From Ashinkailepas kermadecensis (Eukaryota; Arthropoda; Thecostraca; Neolepadidae): 64,000 bases of DNA. The stretch lies in assembly GCA_034440615.1 (NCBI GenBank), contig JAOTOM010004557.1, positions 248,001-312,000 of the forward strand. The letters run 5' to 3'. The position numbers and the translations under genes are program-made. Under the pieces are notes generated by a model. The model made no database searches. It was not told where the DNA came from and was given only the letters and a program-made list of their open reading frames with translations. Positions 54,106 through 64,000 of this stretch are shown here, piece by piece. Position 1 is the first letter of the stretch; the number at the start of each line of letters is the position of its first letter.

Positions 54106-54341
54106 ACACTCGCTAACAGTCAGGGCTGTTGGTTAATGTTGCACTTTAGATTACTTTACACTATAATGTAAGTTGCATTATGTAATAATATTTGTCCATG
54201 AAAGTAAGGAGGGGAAGTACTCAATTAAAGCCTACTAATGCAATGTATGTCCAATTGGACCATCTAGAATTGTCATTGTGGAACTTTGTCTATGGAGGGG
54301 TACTTCTGGCTGAAAAATTTGAGGGGAATTTGGGCACACTG

Positions 54342-54716
54342 CAGGTCGGTATTCTTCAAGTATTACCCCTCACGCTTCCTTTATCTCAACAATGTATCCA
54401 AGCCATCGTCAGCTGACTGCCAGTCAGCTGTTGGTGACGTCACTCAAATGTACCGACACCCCGCAGCTGGGTGCACTGAATGTTCCAAGGGCATTGCCAG
54501 GAATATTTGTAAGGGTCAGGTTAGTGTTAGGTTAGGTTAGGTTAGGTTTGGTTTTCACCATCGTGAAATAGCATCTGCACACCCTCCCCTCTGTATGTTC
54601 GAGTGACGTCACCAACAGCTGACTGGCAGTCAGCTGACAATGGTTTGGATACATTGTTGATATAAAGAAAGCATGAGAGGGTAATACTTGAAGATTACCC
54701 TGCAGGTCAGACTTCT
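54342..54716. repeat. Fold-back element with a TTAGG-like centre
   Basis: Arms of about 120 bp pair: GTCAGCTGACTGCCAGTCAG and TTGGTGACGTCACTC on the left with GAGTGACGTCACCAA and CTGACTGGCAGTCAGCTGAC on the right, extending to CTTCAAGTATTACCC at the outer ends. The unpaired centre holds GTTAGGTTAGGTTAGGTT. The arms contain CRE-like TGACGTCA elements. Confidence 0.82.
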
Positions 54717-55554
54717 TTCAATGTGCAACTCTGGCCAAAAACCTGAGGGGACACTGGGGACACATGCCCCCAGTGCCCCTTGTATCCACCCCTGTTCCAG
54801 AAACAATTAAAAGGGATTCTAATGAACTGGAGACACTGAGATGTTCCATGATGCTTCATGCTGCCCCATGGTAAGACCTCTGACTTTCTGCTGGCATTCA
54901 ACTTTTGGTATCTTTGAACCAAAGTGGTCATACACCTACCTCACAGCGAGGGTTTGTGACCCCATGAAACATTGCATCCATACCCAGTTGTTTATTTCAA
55001 CAGCTCGGTTCCATACTCACCACATTCTGTTACATTTTGAGTTCAAGCAATGCTACTGTAGGAAGTGCAGCAGATCCCCTGTCAACATGCCTCTCAAATA
55101 CGCTCACTGGGAGGTTCCGGCCCCCTAAGATCTGAAACTAGAAGCACACAATTTGGGGGAATTATGGCTGTAGCATATGTACAGAAAGTGCATGTTCTGC
55201 TGCCAAACAGTAGGTAGAGACTGTTCATACATGTGCTTGCTACGTATGCTGGTACAGACCATGCATGTACCCATGTAGTATGGAGTACATAGTATGGACC
55301 CATCATGCACTCGTTATGGCCAACATTTTTATTTTTATTTGTTTAACCTTGACTAGCCCTGTTTAATGCTGTAGTACCTACTTTAGTACTGTTTAACATC
55401 CTTTCTTCAAAATGTTTTTAATTGGTAGTTTTTCATTAGACTCAATATGGCATTTGGATGACAAAAAAAATATTTCAAAAATGTTTCTGAATATGATTCA
55501 GATGATGTGGTTTCATCAATCATTTCATCATATATTATGCTTTTTGGTTATAAG
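54717..55554. other. Unassigned stretch
   Basis: No gene. A 95-codon frame at 54841-55128 has no recognisable domain. Confidence 0.3.
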
Positions 55555-55611
55555 TCATAAAGTCATGAAGTGTTTAGACTTAATAAGAGCCACAAGGGCC
55601 CATCTAGTTAA
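55555..55611 (-). mobile_element. 3' end of LINE family B, detached by an insertion
   Basis: AGACTTAATAAGAGCCACAA and GGGCCCATCTAGTTAA match the 3' UTR at 40621-40656. The rest of the LINE resumes at 56581. Confidence 0.7.
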
Positions 55612-56580
55612 AATGCACCCTGGAGGACCTCTGAAAAGTACACGCACTGGAGGGGGGCGCATTCCGCCCCCCCCCTAAGATCTCGGCTCCTATTAAAGCT
55701 GGAGTAACAAATTTGCAGGGTGGATGGGTACAGTAGTGAACTCTTGTGTGCAAATTTCATGACCTTAGGTCAATATCTTCAAGGTCAAGTGAGGTCACAT
55801 GTGTCAAAATTTTCTTCTTTTGCATGGCTTGGCTTTTCATTGTTATGGATCGCTGTGATTGTGCTTAAATGCTCCAAAATTGGCATCAATGATGTCTTGG
55901 ACATTACTAATGATGCAATACAGATGCTAGACTAGGAATTTGACCTCAGGTCACCTATATAGCAGCACTTTATCAGATCAGTTACCTGTTCCAGTTACCG
56001 GAACCGGGCCGCCCGCCCAACTGCTCCGTCTGGCAGCTCTGTGCAATTGGCTTGGCAAAGAAAGGAGTGAAGTATATGAATAAAGTATGGAAATGCTTAG
56101 GTACACAATGACAAACAGTAGTTTTCAGGATGTGTAGGGAGTAACATGCAAAGCGACATCAATGGAATGACAGTCATTTGCATTTATTACAACATTCCAG
56201 TTGACCAAGTTTCGTTCCATTAACCCATCATGAACTTGACCTGACTTGACCTCGGTGACCTAACATGACCTTGAAACTATGTAGCATAACAATATACATC
56301 AAACGTCGCTAGTGTTGCCAAGAACTCTTCCCTTTTGCCATTATACAGGAAGCGCATCAGCGCCGATTTTTGTGGTCTGGACCTACACTTTTTTTTTAAT
56401 TTAGCGACCTCTAACTCGAAAAATGTTCACCCGTTTCCGTTTTTCCTGCTTTAAACAACGCGCAGGTCATTTCTAAGCAGGTACGCAAAAACTGGCGTAT
56501 ATTGACCGGTACAATCTGGAGTTATGTACGAAAAACCGGAGGGGTGGGCGGATTTCGCCCCCCCCCCTCAAGTGCGCATG
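55612..56580. mobile_element. 969-bp insertion at TTAA
   Basis: Flanked by TTAA at 55608-55611 and 56581-56584. The paralogous LINE at 40650-40670 has a single TTAA and no insert. Inverted similarity lies near the ends: CGCACTGGAGGGGGGCGCAT (55636) against the reverse complement of the right end, GCGCACTTGAGGGGGGGGGC. TTAA duplication is typical of piggyBac-type elements, but the ends are not a clean match and no transposase is present. The interior has many AGGTCA/TGACCT hexamers. Confidence 0.6.
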
Positions 56581-57475
56581 TTAAGTCTGTAAATGGAAGA
56601 TAGAAGTCTGTACAGAAGCCTGATAAAAGGACCCACCCCAACCATCACCACATCCTAAAGAAACCATCCACCAACATCCCACACACCTATGGATGCCTAT
56701 CTACCCCTGCTACCCAGCCCTAGTCCCTTGATCCCTCTTAACACATGTGTATTGAATGCCTTACAAATAATGTTCAAACTGTATCCATGCCTGCTTAAAG
56801 GGGTCTGTGCCATGCACACTTAGCATAAATCTCACCCCATCCATCACAAATTAGAACTCAAAAACAAAATTTTCCTGTCTGAAAAATTTGTTCATCCTAC
56901 TTTTAAATATATTCAATGAGGAACTCCCCACAACATCAGCAGGCAGCCTATTCCACTGATCAACAACCCTTTGACTGAAGATCTGTTGTTGCTTATCTGT
57001 CCTACACATCAACTTGTGTAACCTGAATTGATGACCCCTATGTGATACTCTAAATCAAAGAGCATCATTCAAGCGGATGCTCTTTGATTTGACCCCCCCC
57101 TTAATCTCCTGTACTTGAGTGAATGCATATCTAATGCCATAAGCCTTTCTCCATATTCTAAGTTACCTATTCCACTGATGAGTCTAGTGGCTTTGTGCTG
57201 CACTCTTTCTAACATGTCTATATCTTTTTCTTGGTAGGGGCTCCATGCTTGTACAGAATATTCGAAGTGGGGTTGCACATATGCTAAGTACAGTTCTTTC
57301 ATGGCCTCCTTGCCCTTATATCTCACACTTCTATTAATGAATTAATGAGTCCCAGCATTCTGAGTGTCCTGTTCCTAGCTGAGATACATTGTTTTTCTGC
57401 TTTAAGGTCTTTTGAAACCAACACACCTAAGTCTCTTTCCTCTTCAATAACATCCAGTTCCTTCCATCAGGGGTT
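56581..57475 (-). pseudogene. CR1-like LINE (family B), second broken copy
   Basis: 3' UTR (56581-56980) as at 40657-40990, then decayed C-terminal coding and, on the minus strand from 57326, the open piece KGKEAMKELYLAYVQPHFEY ... LERVQHKATRL, the RT thumb/C-terminus. The 5' end is lost near 57475. A short inverted motif AGAGCATC..GATGCTCTTTGATTTGA at 57055-57090 is local. Confidence 0.82.
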
Positions 57476-57864
57476 AGTGGCAAACAATTGTGTCATACCT
57501 AATCTAGCTGGTAAATTTGCAGTATAGGGTGTTTTGGGATTTTTAAGAATTTTTATTCAGAATACCATGTTCATGAAGGTGTAGTATTGGGAGCTACGAA
57601 CCCAGTGCATGTGCACTGCCACCTATTGGCACAGTTGGGCACCAGGCATTGTACTGTCACCTGTAGGTGGTGGCAACACGAGAGCTGACGTGTAATTTGC
57701 CAATCAGCTGAGTTAAAGGGGTGTGACACTGTACTGGGGTGGCACCGGCCTCGCCCAGTGTCGGGCGAGCAGGGCGTTGACTGGGGTCGCACTAAGCTGA
57801 GTTTTTCTCACGTTGTTATAGAAGACTAAGTGAAGATGCAAATACAGGAGTGGTATTGAGATTG
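57476..57864. other. Unassigned stretch
   Basis: No gene. Short frames only. Confidence 0.3.
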
Positions 57865-58560
57865 TGTTGGTGTGACTGGAAGTGAATGGACACTATAATA
57901 GATTACTCAGATGATGGGACAACTTATTTTCTGTGCAAATGCTTTCTTTGCAGGTGGTGATAAAAAAATGCCAAAAAAATTGGTTTTGAGTTAGGTAACA
58001 GCATAAAAAGAAATGTTAAAAATTAAAAAAGCAACATAACCTAACCTAGCCTAGCCTAACCTACCTACCTTTGGGTTAAACAAAATCAAAAAAATACAAT
58101 TAGAAAAATGTCTAGCATTTTCTGAAAATTTGAAAAATTACAAAAGAAACCTAACCCAGCCTAACCTAACCAAACCTAACCTAAGCTTCTTTTGAAGAAA
58201 AAAATCCTTTAGAAAAACTGCAATTTTTGGGGGAAACTTTTCAGTATTATTGTTCTTTAAGGTGGTAACAAGAAAAGTTTTTAAATGCATTTGCCTCCAT
58301 AAAGCAAACAAATGGGTTTGGTTAGGTTAGGTTAGTTTATGTTTGTGAAGTTGGAAAATGTTTCAAAAATTGTCCACAAAAATACTTTGTGCAGAAAATA
58401 AGAGGTCCCATCATCTTAATCACCTTCATAAACATGGTATTCTGAATAAAAATGTCCCCCCCCAAAAAAAAAAACACCTTATGCTGCAAGCTTACCATCT
58501 AGCCTAACATAGCCTTTTTTTATTGTTTAACCTAACCTAACCTAGCATGGCCTAGCACAA
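57865..58560. repeat. CCTAA-bearing repeat family R4, third copy
   Basis: Same ordered modules as 15000-15720, including CCTAACCTAGCCTAGCCTAA, TTTAAGGTGGTAACAAGAAA (an empty site for mini-retroposon A), AAAGCAAACAAATGGGTT and GAGGTCCCATCATCTTAATC, ending GGTATTCTGAAT. Confidence 0.72.
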
Positions 58561-59284
58561 TACCCTTTCTTCAGAATTTATACTTCAGTTCTTGATTTTG
58601 ACAAATAATTTCCTTTAAGAATTGTTTTATTTTGCATGGGAATGAATGGCTACATGCTTAATGACATTTAGAAACATGTACAATGTGTGTTCCAATTTTT
58701 CATGTTCTTGAAATCCAGTTTTCAATATCGTTTAGTACCATGCAATGCCATATAAATATTGTTAGACTATTTTGGGAGCATCCAGCACCTTCCCTCCCTC
58801 CCTGCCCCACCCCCCAGTGGTGCTGGCAGTGGGACTAAGTTCTTTTTAATGATAAAATACTTTGACATTTGTGGGGAGAAGATAATGTAATCCTGGGGTG
58901 CTTAAAGGGTTTATTGCATGTCATATTATAGTATATACTTCTTGGAACCTCCCTCAATGTTTATTTGCATTTCTTTAATATACTGTTTTAATTTAATTTA
59001 TGATCCTATGGAGCCACCTCTCGGAGCATTTAGAAGTTTTAGATAGTATATATTTTCTTTCCAATCAATTTGATGAAGTATCACCAATGAGCTATTTTGC
59101 ATTTATCAGTGCATGCACTTTACTGTGATCTACTAGGCACATGTTAACATTTCAGTGTAGTTTCTATGCACAGTTTGATATATCTCTATAATCACAGATG
59201 GTGCATGCCATAAGCAATGTCATGTCAGGGGCACCATGAGCAGTTGCTCCACTAACCTCAACATGTGGCTTAAATTTGGGACCT
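58561..59284. other. Unassigned AT-rich stretch
   Basis: No gene or repeat recognised. Confidence 0.3.
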
Positions 59285-59296
59285 CAGTTTTGTAGG

Positions 59297-59457
59297 GGGG
59301 ACGAGTGGTCTAGGGGTAGGATGCCTGTCTCACAATCAAAAGGTTGTGGGTTCGAGTCTCACCTGTCGCTACTCTTCGCCCGCGACCAATCGGCGTGAGA
59401 GATTGGCGACGCTACATGACAACGGTCGACGTGTCGTAAAACCAATAACCAACCAAC
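59297..59457 (+). mobile_element. tRNA-derived SINE, copy 6
   Basis: Full-length plus-strand copy with a 12-bp target duplication cagttttgtagg at 59285-59296 and 59458-59469. It lies about 360 bp upstream of the ANCHR-like start codon. Small differences (GGTAGGATGCCTGTC; CTACATGACAACGG) distinguish it. Confidence 0.94.
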
Positions 59458-59756
59458 CAGTTTTGTAGGAGCAAAAAAAATGTTAAGAAATCAGGGTAAA
59501 TAGTTTGATTTCCCCCCCCCCCCCACACACACACACAACAAAAAAACCTTGAAGCCATGGTAATAGTCATGCATGTCATAGCATTGCATCTATCTTGGCT
59601 TTGTAATGTTGCGTGATCATTAAAATGCCACTGTTTTCTTTCTTTCTATACAATGCTGTGTCAACTATGTCTTGCTTCAGTCCCCCTCTATTCAGGATTG
59701 ACCATCATCAGATACCATGATTATGTACTCTTGTTAACATATGCTGATCTTTTTCC

Positions 59757-59818
59757 AGAATTGTATATCCAAACTGAATACCAAGAAGAAGCATTCCAAG
59801 GAATACTAATTAATAAGC
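59757..59818 (+). promoter_or_regulatory. Probable 5' UTR exon border before the ANCHR-like start
   Basis: GATCTTTTTCCAG ending at 59758 is a strong 3' splice site, and the sequence from 59759 to the ATG at 59819 would be 5' UTR. TAATAAGCATG gives stops upstream in frame, so the ATG at 59819 is the likely start. A 5' non-coding exon upstream is inferred. Confidence 0.5.
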
Positions 59819-62800
59819 ATGTCTTGCTCCAATTGCTGCAGCAAGTATGGATTGTTTTTGAAAGAGGTGAGTTGCTTTACATAAAGATGTTGGTGTATTG
59901 AGAGGATCATTTCACCATGACCCTCATCACGATGCCAAAAGGATCCCAATTTGGAAAGACATTCCTGATCAATATGGTGATGAAGATGCTCTATTGGCTA
60001 TAAGTCATTTTTGTTTTCCTCATGCATCCAAAATGTTCCCTGGGGCTCTCATATGAGCTGCAGTGGGTTCTTGGGGACTAAAAGGGTGCCATCATAGCTG
60101 AAAGTGTACTGCAGTACAGGAACATCACTAGACAAGATTCCGTGGGCCTAAGAATGCACTCCGAAGTTATGCAATGGTTTGGTATCGAAGTAATGTGCCA
60201 CATCACACATGTGACAGTGCATTGTCACAATTCTCCATTGCTGGTGCTGTGCTAGATCAATGCTGGCACAACTGAGTTCTGCCTGACCCCAACTGCCGAC
60301 CAGCACGGCTGTCCGGTCTGCCACCGCTCGTGCTGCTCGCGCTGTCTGCCGGAGAAGCTGCCCGTGCCGGCGCTGGCCGGGAAGAAGATATCTGTCTGCA
60401 GGAAGTGCTACAATGCGGCCACCACCATTGAGGACGAGGCGCCGCCACTGCTGCCGCCCGAGGCGCTCCAACGGTGGGCTATGTGACGCCAGACAGTCCG
60501 TTCGTCGCGGTGGCGGCGCCGTTTCGCATTTCGTTCTTGTTATTGCTCTCGAACAGTATCAATGATTACGTTATAACACTACCGATGATTGTTCAAGTAC
60601 CACTAAAGGCTGTTTAAGCAATACTTATAATTTATTGGTTTGACAGGTACTTTAGAAGCATTCTCCAAACTCTACCAACAGTGGACGTATTGTCCAGATT
60701 GTCATAATACTCCAGGTGTTGTTTTGTATCAGAATGATGTCTCAAAGGGACAAATGTCTTGGTTAGTTAATTGATTGACAACAAGCAGAGTATTCAGGGC
60801 CTTGTTAAGGGAGTGAGCTGTCTTCATGTAGCGACACTCCTGGTTGTAATATCGAAATTTCTGGCGTCCGGAGCACTCAGGTGGGTGCGTTGTGTGGGTA
60901 TCGTCTATCAGCTTCTCTGGATTAGGTCAGGCTATGAGCTGTGATGTGGTTACATGGAACAAGAACAGTCGGTGTGATTTATGCACACAAACACAGCACT
61001 AATCGGTTAGTTCACCTGGCACGTGACACCACTGACGCATGATTGCACGTCGACCGAGGTTATGAACAAGCATGTTTTTTTTTCATTTGAGGCTAGTCCT
61101 ATTTACCATTGACAATATCCATACATGCCTGTTGTATCTGCCCACCACTGCCACTTGGTCGCGACATCCACCACCGATGGCCGCGATATGATGATGATGA
61201 TGCGATATGATGGCCATATATGTAATAATTTCTTCCTATAATTTATAATAATTTATCGCTATAATTTATCAGAGTGTATCAATTTATCGGTAATAATGTA
61301 TCACTGTGCGACCTCCGCCGCCGGTGGACGGCGCGCGGCTGACCGTGCCGACCGCGCGACAGCCGGCTGGATCAGCTGGAGAACCCCGCGCGGCCGCCAA
61401 TCACCGTGTACCGACAGTCGGCGCGCGTGGCCAGCCTGAAGCGCGGCCTCAGCCAGGCCGACTCGCAGCTGGTCGACCGGCTGGAGGCGCTCAAGGCCGA
61501 CAGGAGGGACAAACGGTGAGCCCGCGCGACTCCTGCCGCGCCTCACGCGCCACGCGCCTGTGTGGAAGGTGGGCCCGCTCTGGACGAGCTGATGATCATG
61601 CTCTGATCATCTGAGCTCTGGCGGTCAGGTTCCACGGTGGGATGTGTTCTTGGTAATCCTGACGCGTGCAGGTAAATTTTGGTGTAATCGAATACAGAGA
61701 GGATATTTTTCTTAAACATGTGGGATCCGAATGTCGGTTTGCGCTTTCTATTGCATCTTCAGCGCTTTATTACATTGCAGTTCATTGTCAAACAACACCG
61801 TTCAACCTCCAAATGAGAAAAACGGGATGATAATTTCCCACAGTGTGTGATGTTCCAGATGCAAGAAAAATCCAGGAGCAGCCTATTAGTCTACCACTGG
61901 GTGACCGCGTAACTCAACCACGCGTCATGCGCCCCACGTCTGTGCGGGACGGGGCCTCGCTCTGGACGAGGACGTCATGTTCTGGGATGCAGTGTGCTCG
62001 TGATCCACCTTGTGTCAGGTAGTTTCGTGATGGTGGTTTGCTGCCGGCCGGCGCCACTGGTCACCTTTCGGTGGCACTGCGTGGTCGCAGCCTCGCACCT
62101 GTGTGAACTAGTGCCCAGTTGTCGCCACACCCAGCCGTAACTGGTGGGATGGCGCAGAGAAGTGTCGCGCTTCGGCGGGCCATTGAGTTTCTGCAGGCAC
62201 TTGCAATGCACCACAGTGTTCCTTGCTGGAACTTTGGTTGAAATGGCGTAGGGTGACTGGCCCCGTCGTATGATGTACTTTTAGCCTGTCGATGGCAGGA
62301 CAGGCCTGGAAGAGGTGGCGTCCGTATTGGAGCATCTATACAGGCGCTTGAGTAATGGCTCTCTGACACGGACAACTTTCAGTATACTATCAGGTGGGGC
62401 TGAAGCAGAGTTTTTGTTTTCAGTGTCGTGACCGTGTTTTGCCCCCAGCACGCCAGCTGAGCGGAAGTCGACGTGGGTTTATGTCTGAGTGGGGCTTTCT
62501 ATGGAGTGTCCGACTGATTACATGCCTCCAGTTTGGGCAGGAGGTGGCGACTCACTTTTCCGTCGTCTGGCGGTGTCTCACCGTCGTTGTACCCCACAGT
62601 GCGCCGTCGGAACAGGAGATGGCGGAGCGGCTGGCGGTCCTGAAGGGCGAAAATGTCGGGTCATCGCTCTCCTCCAACCTGCCTGTGAGTCACCAGCCAC
62701 CTACAACGTCTGGCGGTATCTTGGACCATGTGTGGCGCCCAGTGAAAATATTTCCTGCGCCGATATTGGTGGTGCTGGTGTATAATTCTCGTTTGCTATT

Positions 62801-63091
62801 TTGTGGTGGTGAAGACAACGAAGTAGGGCACAATCAACTGTCGAGTGTAACACCCCGCGTCGTCCAGAGTGTTACACCCTGAGCCGTCCCGAGTGTCACA
62901 GCCGTCTGTACCGCTGTCGACAGCCGGCGGAGACCCGCTCGGCCGCCGACCAGCAGGCGGCGCTGCTGGCGCAGACACAGGACGAACTGCACATAGCCGC
63001 CGGATACCGGCCCGACGCCGGCCTGCACGAGAGGCTGGCACGCCTGCGCGGACAGTCGATGGACGAGCCGGCCGAGCTGGCTGGTCAGCAG
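59819..63091 (+). CDS. ZFYVE19: ZFYVE19/ANCHR-like abscission checkpoint protein, 5' part
   Basis: Coding exons 59819-59866, 60304-60473, 61363-61515, 62600-62684 and 62924-63091; donors GTGAGT or GTGGG(C/T), acceptors end in CAG; phases 0, 2, 2 and 0 agree and give 208 codons to the last visible donor. Exon 1 encodes MSCSNCCSKYGLFLKE. Exon 2 continues HGCPVCHRSCCSRC and, 17 residues later, CRKC. Together they form an eight-Cys FYVE-type finger (CxxC, CxxCx4CxxC, CxxC) with the spacing of the vertebrate protein. Exons 3-5 carry VDRLEALKADR, AERLAVLKGE and HERLARLRGQ, RLxxL(K/R) helices like the family's MIT-interacting motifs. The known vertebrate protein binds PtdIns3P, CHMP4C and VPS4 and delays abscission at the midbody. 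Its C-terminal B-box-like finger must lie beyond the window. The strongly GC-rich exons are normal for this genome's coding DNA as seen here. Confidence 0.88.
61540..62000 (+). repeat. Intronic duplicated segment
   Basis: GCTCTGGACGAG with surrounding CGCGCC/CGCGTCATGCGCC context and a following ATCATGCTCTG or GTCATGTTCTG occurs at about 61540-61620 and again at 61920-61990, both inside intron 3 of the ANCHR-like gene. Confidence 0.55.
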
Positions 63092-63104
63092 GTGGGTCTC
63101 GGTC

Positions 63105-63310
63105 GGACAGGTCACTGGCGATGTTGTCAGACCCGTCCGTAGTCTGTCAGATACCTCATGCGATCGGGCAGGTCACTGGGGACATAATCGTGCCTGTCCG
63201 GAGGCAGCCGGACATGTCAGGAGGTGACATGGTGGGACAGGTCGCTGGGGGCATAATCATGCCTGTCTGGAGGCCGCGGACATGTCAGGAAGTAACATGG
63301 CCGGGAAAAT
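63105..63310 (+). repeat. About 68-bp tandem repeat, three diverged units
   Basis: Units begin (G)GGCAGGTCACTGGGGACATA or variants, include CCTGTC(C/T)GGAGGC and CGGACATGTCAGGA(G/A)GT(G/A)AC; found at about 63105, 63170 and 63238, in the intron after the last visible coding exon. Confidence 0.75.
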
Positions 63311-63318
63311 GCCAGCCT

Positions 63319-64000
63319 GTGTGTGCTGCTCTACAGACTTGACTGTGTGCTGCTGTACAGACATGACTGTGTACTGCTGTACAGACTTGACTGTGTGCTG
63401 CTGTACAAACTTGACTGTGTGCTGCTGTACATACTTGACTGTGTGCTGCTGTACAGATATGACTGTGTGCTGCTGTACAGACTTGACTGTGTGCTGCTGT
63501 ACAGATATGACTGTGTGCTGCTGTACAGACTTGACTGTGTGCTGCTGTACAGACTTGACTGTGTGCTGCTGTACATACTTGACTGTGTGCTGCTGTACAG
63601 ACTTGACTGTGTGCTGCTGTACATACTTGACTGTGTGCTGCTGTACAGACTTGACTGTGTGTTGCTGTGCAGACTTGACTGTGTGCTGCTGTACAGACTT
63701 GACTGTGTGCTGCTGTACATACTTGACTGTGTGCTGCTGTACATACTTGACTGTGTGCTGCTGTACAGACTTGACTGTGTGCTGCTGTACAGACATGACT
63801 GTGTGCTGCTGTACAGACTTGACTGTGTGCTGCTGTACAAACTTGACTGTGTGCTGCTGTACATACTTGACTGTGTGCTGCTGTACAGATATGACTGTGT
63901 GCTGCTGTACAGACTTGACTGTGTGCTGCTGTACAGACTTGACTGTGTGCTGCTGTACAGATATGACTGTGTGCTGCTGTACAGACTTGACTGTGTGCTG
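63319..64000 (+). repeat. 24-bp satellite-like tandem array, about 28 units
   Basis: Unit GACTGTGTGCTGCTGTACAG plus ACTT or a variant, running to the window edge. Variants differ mainly at the last eight bases (AGACTT, AGACATG, AAACTT, ATACTT, AGATATG). Because the unit is a multiple of three, two minus-strand frames (QQHTVKSV and SSTQSSLY repeats) stay open for nearly 180 codons without being genes. It lies in an intron of the ANCHR-like gene. Confidence 0.95.

Noticed and set aside
61301..61614. 102-codon plus and 81-codon minus frames
   Set aside because: They overlap ANCHR-like exon 3 in wrong frames; the spliced frame is supported by phases and motifs.
63257..63864. Two long minus-strand frames rich in QQHTVK and SSTQSS repeats
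   Set aside because: Both are translations of the 24-bp tandem array in alternative frames; no start context, no non-repeat sequence, and they lie in an intron.
63335..64000. CRISPR-like array
   Set aside because: Units are contiguous 24-bp tandem repeats with no unique spacers, in an animal-type genome.

Overview
This is eukaryotic, animal-type DNA, most likely from an arthropod. The evidence is short introns with GT/AG borders, CR1-like and RNase H-bearing LINEs, hAT-type MITEs, tRNA-derived SINEs, many degenerate TTAGG/CCTAA pentamer runs, and very GC-rich exons set in AT-rich non-coding DNA. I cannot place it more precisely; a crustacean or chelicerate would fit. Nothing prokaryotic is visible. 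Gene density is low and most of the window is nested mobile DNA.

Three host-type genes can be supported. (1) 7.4-9.7 kb, plus strand: a C2H2 zinc-finger array of about 27 fingers. Its 3' third is a nearly identical 84-bp tandem array carrying four in-frame TGA codons. (2) 22.9-25.6 kb, minus strand: a five-exon gene whose splice phases all agree. It predicts a 415-residue protein with a zinc ribbon and a Thr/Pro-rich repeat tail, and I do not recognise it. (3) 59.8-63.1 kb, plus strand, running off the right edge: the first five coding exons of a ZFYVE19/ANCHR-like abscission checkpoint gene, with a split FYVE-type finger and RLxxL(K/R) helices.

Mobile DNA by region: 0-1.6 kb, a LINE 3' end with a SINE in it, then a hAT MITE. 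3.1-3.6 kb, another MITE. 13-18.8 kb, tandem and interspersed repeat families with CCTAA runs and a duplicated 1.0-1.2 kb block. 18.8-22.4 kb, a CR1-like LINE with an intact endonuclease/RT ORF and part of an SGNH-hydrolase ORF1. 25.7-30.8 kb, an RNase H-type LINE split by a 3.6-kb hAT-type insertion with an 8-bp target duplication. 31-39 kb, three SINEs, LINE fragments and a hAT MITE. 40-42.8 kb, decayed CR1-like LINEs. 43.15-48.21 kb, a young Ty3/gypsy LTR element. 50-54.7 kb, fold-back DNA, a long inverted-repeat pair and another hAT MITE. 55.5-57.5 kb, a LINE interrupted at TTAA.

The most interesting signal is a family of tiny retroposon-like insertions of about 33-63 bp (six copies). Each is essentially one hairpin; five of the six start at or within a few bases of the hairpin base (GGGCGC) and the sixth is 5'-truncated. 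Three end in an AACC tail resembling that of the tRNA SINEs, and five have direct repeats consistent with target-site duplications. The same hairpin is the 3' domain of the full SINEs, including one with a different tRNA head. It therefore looks like a portable 3' recognition module that moves with or without a tRNA promoter.
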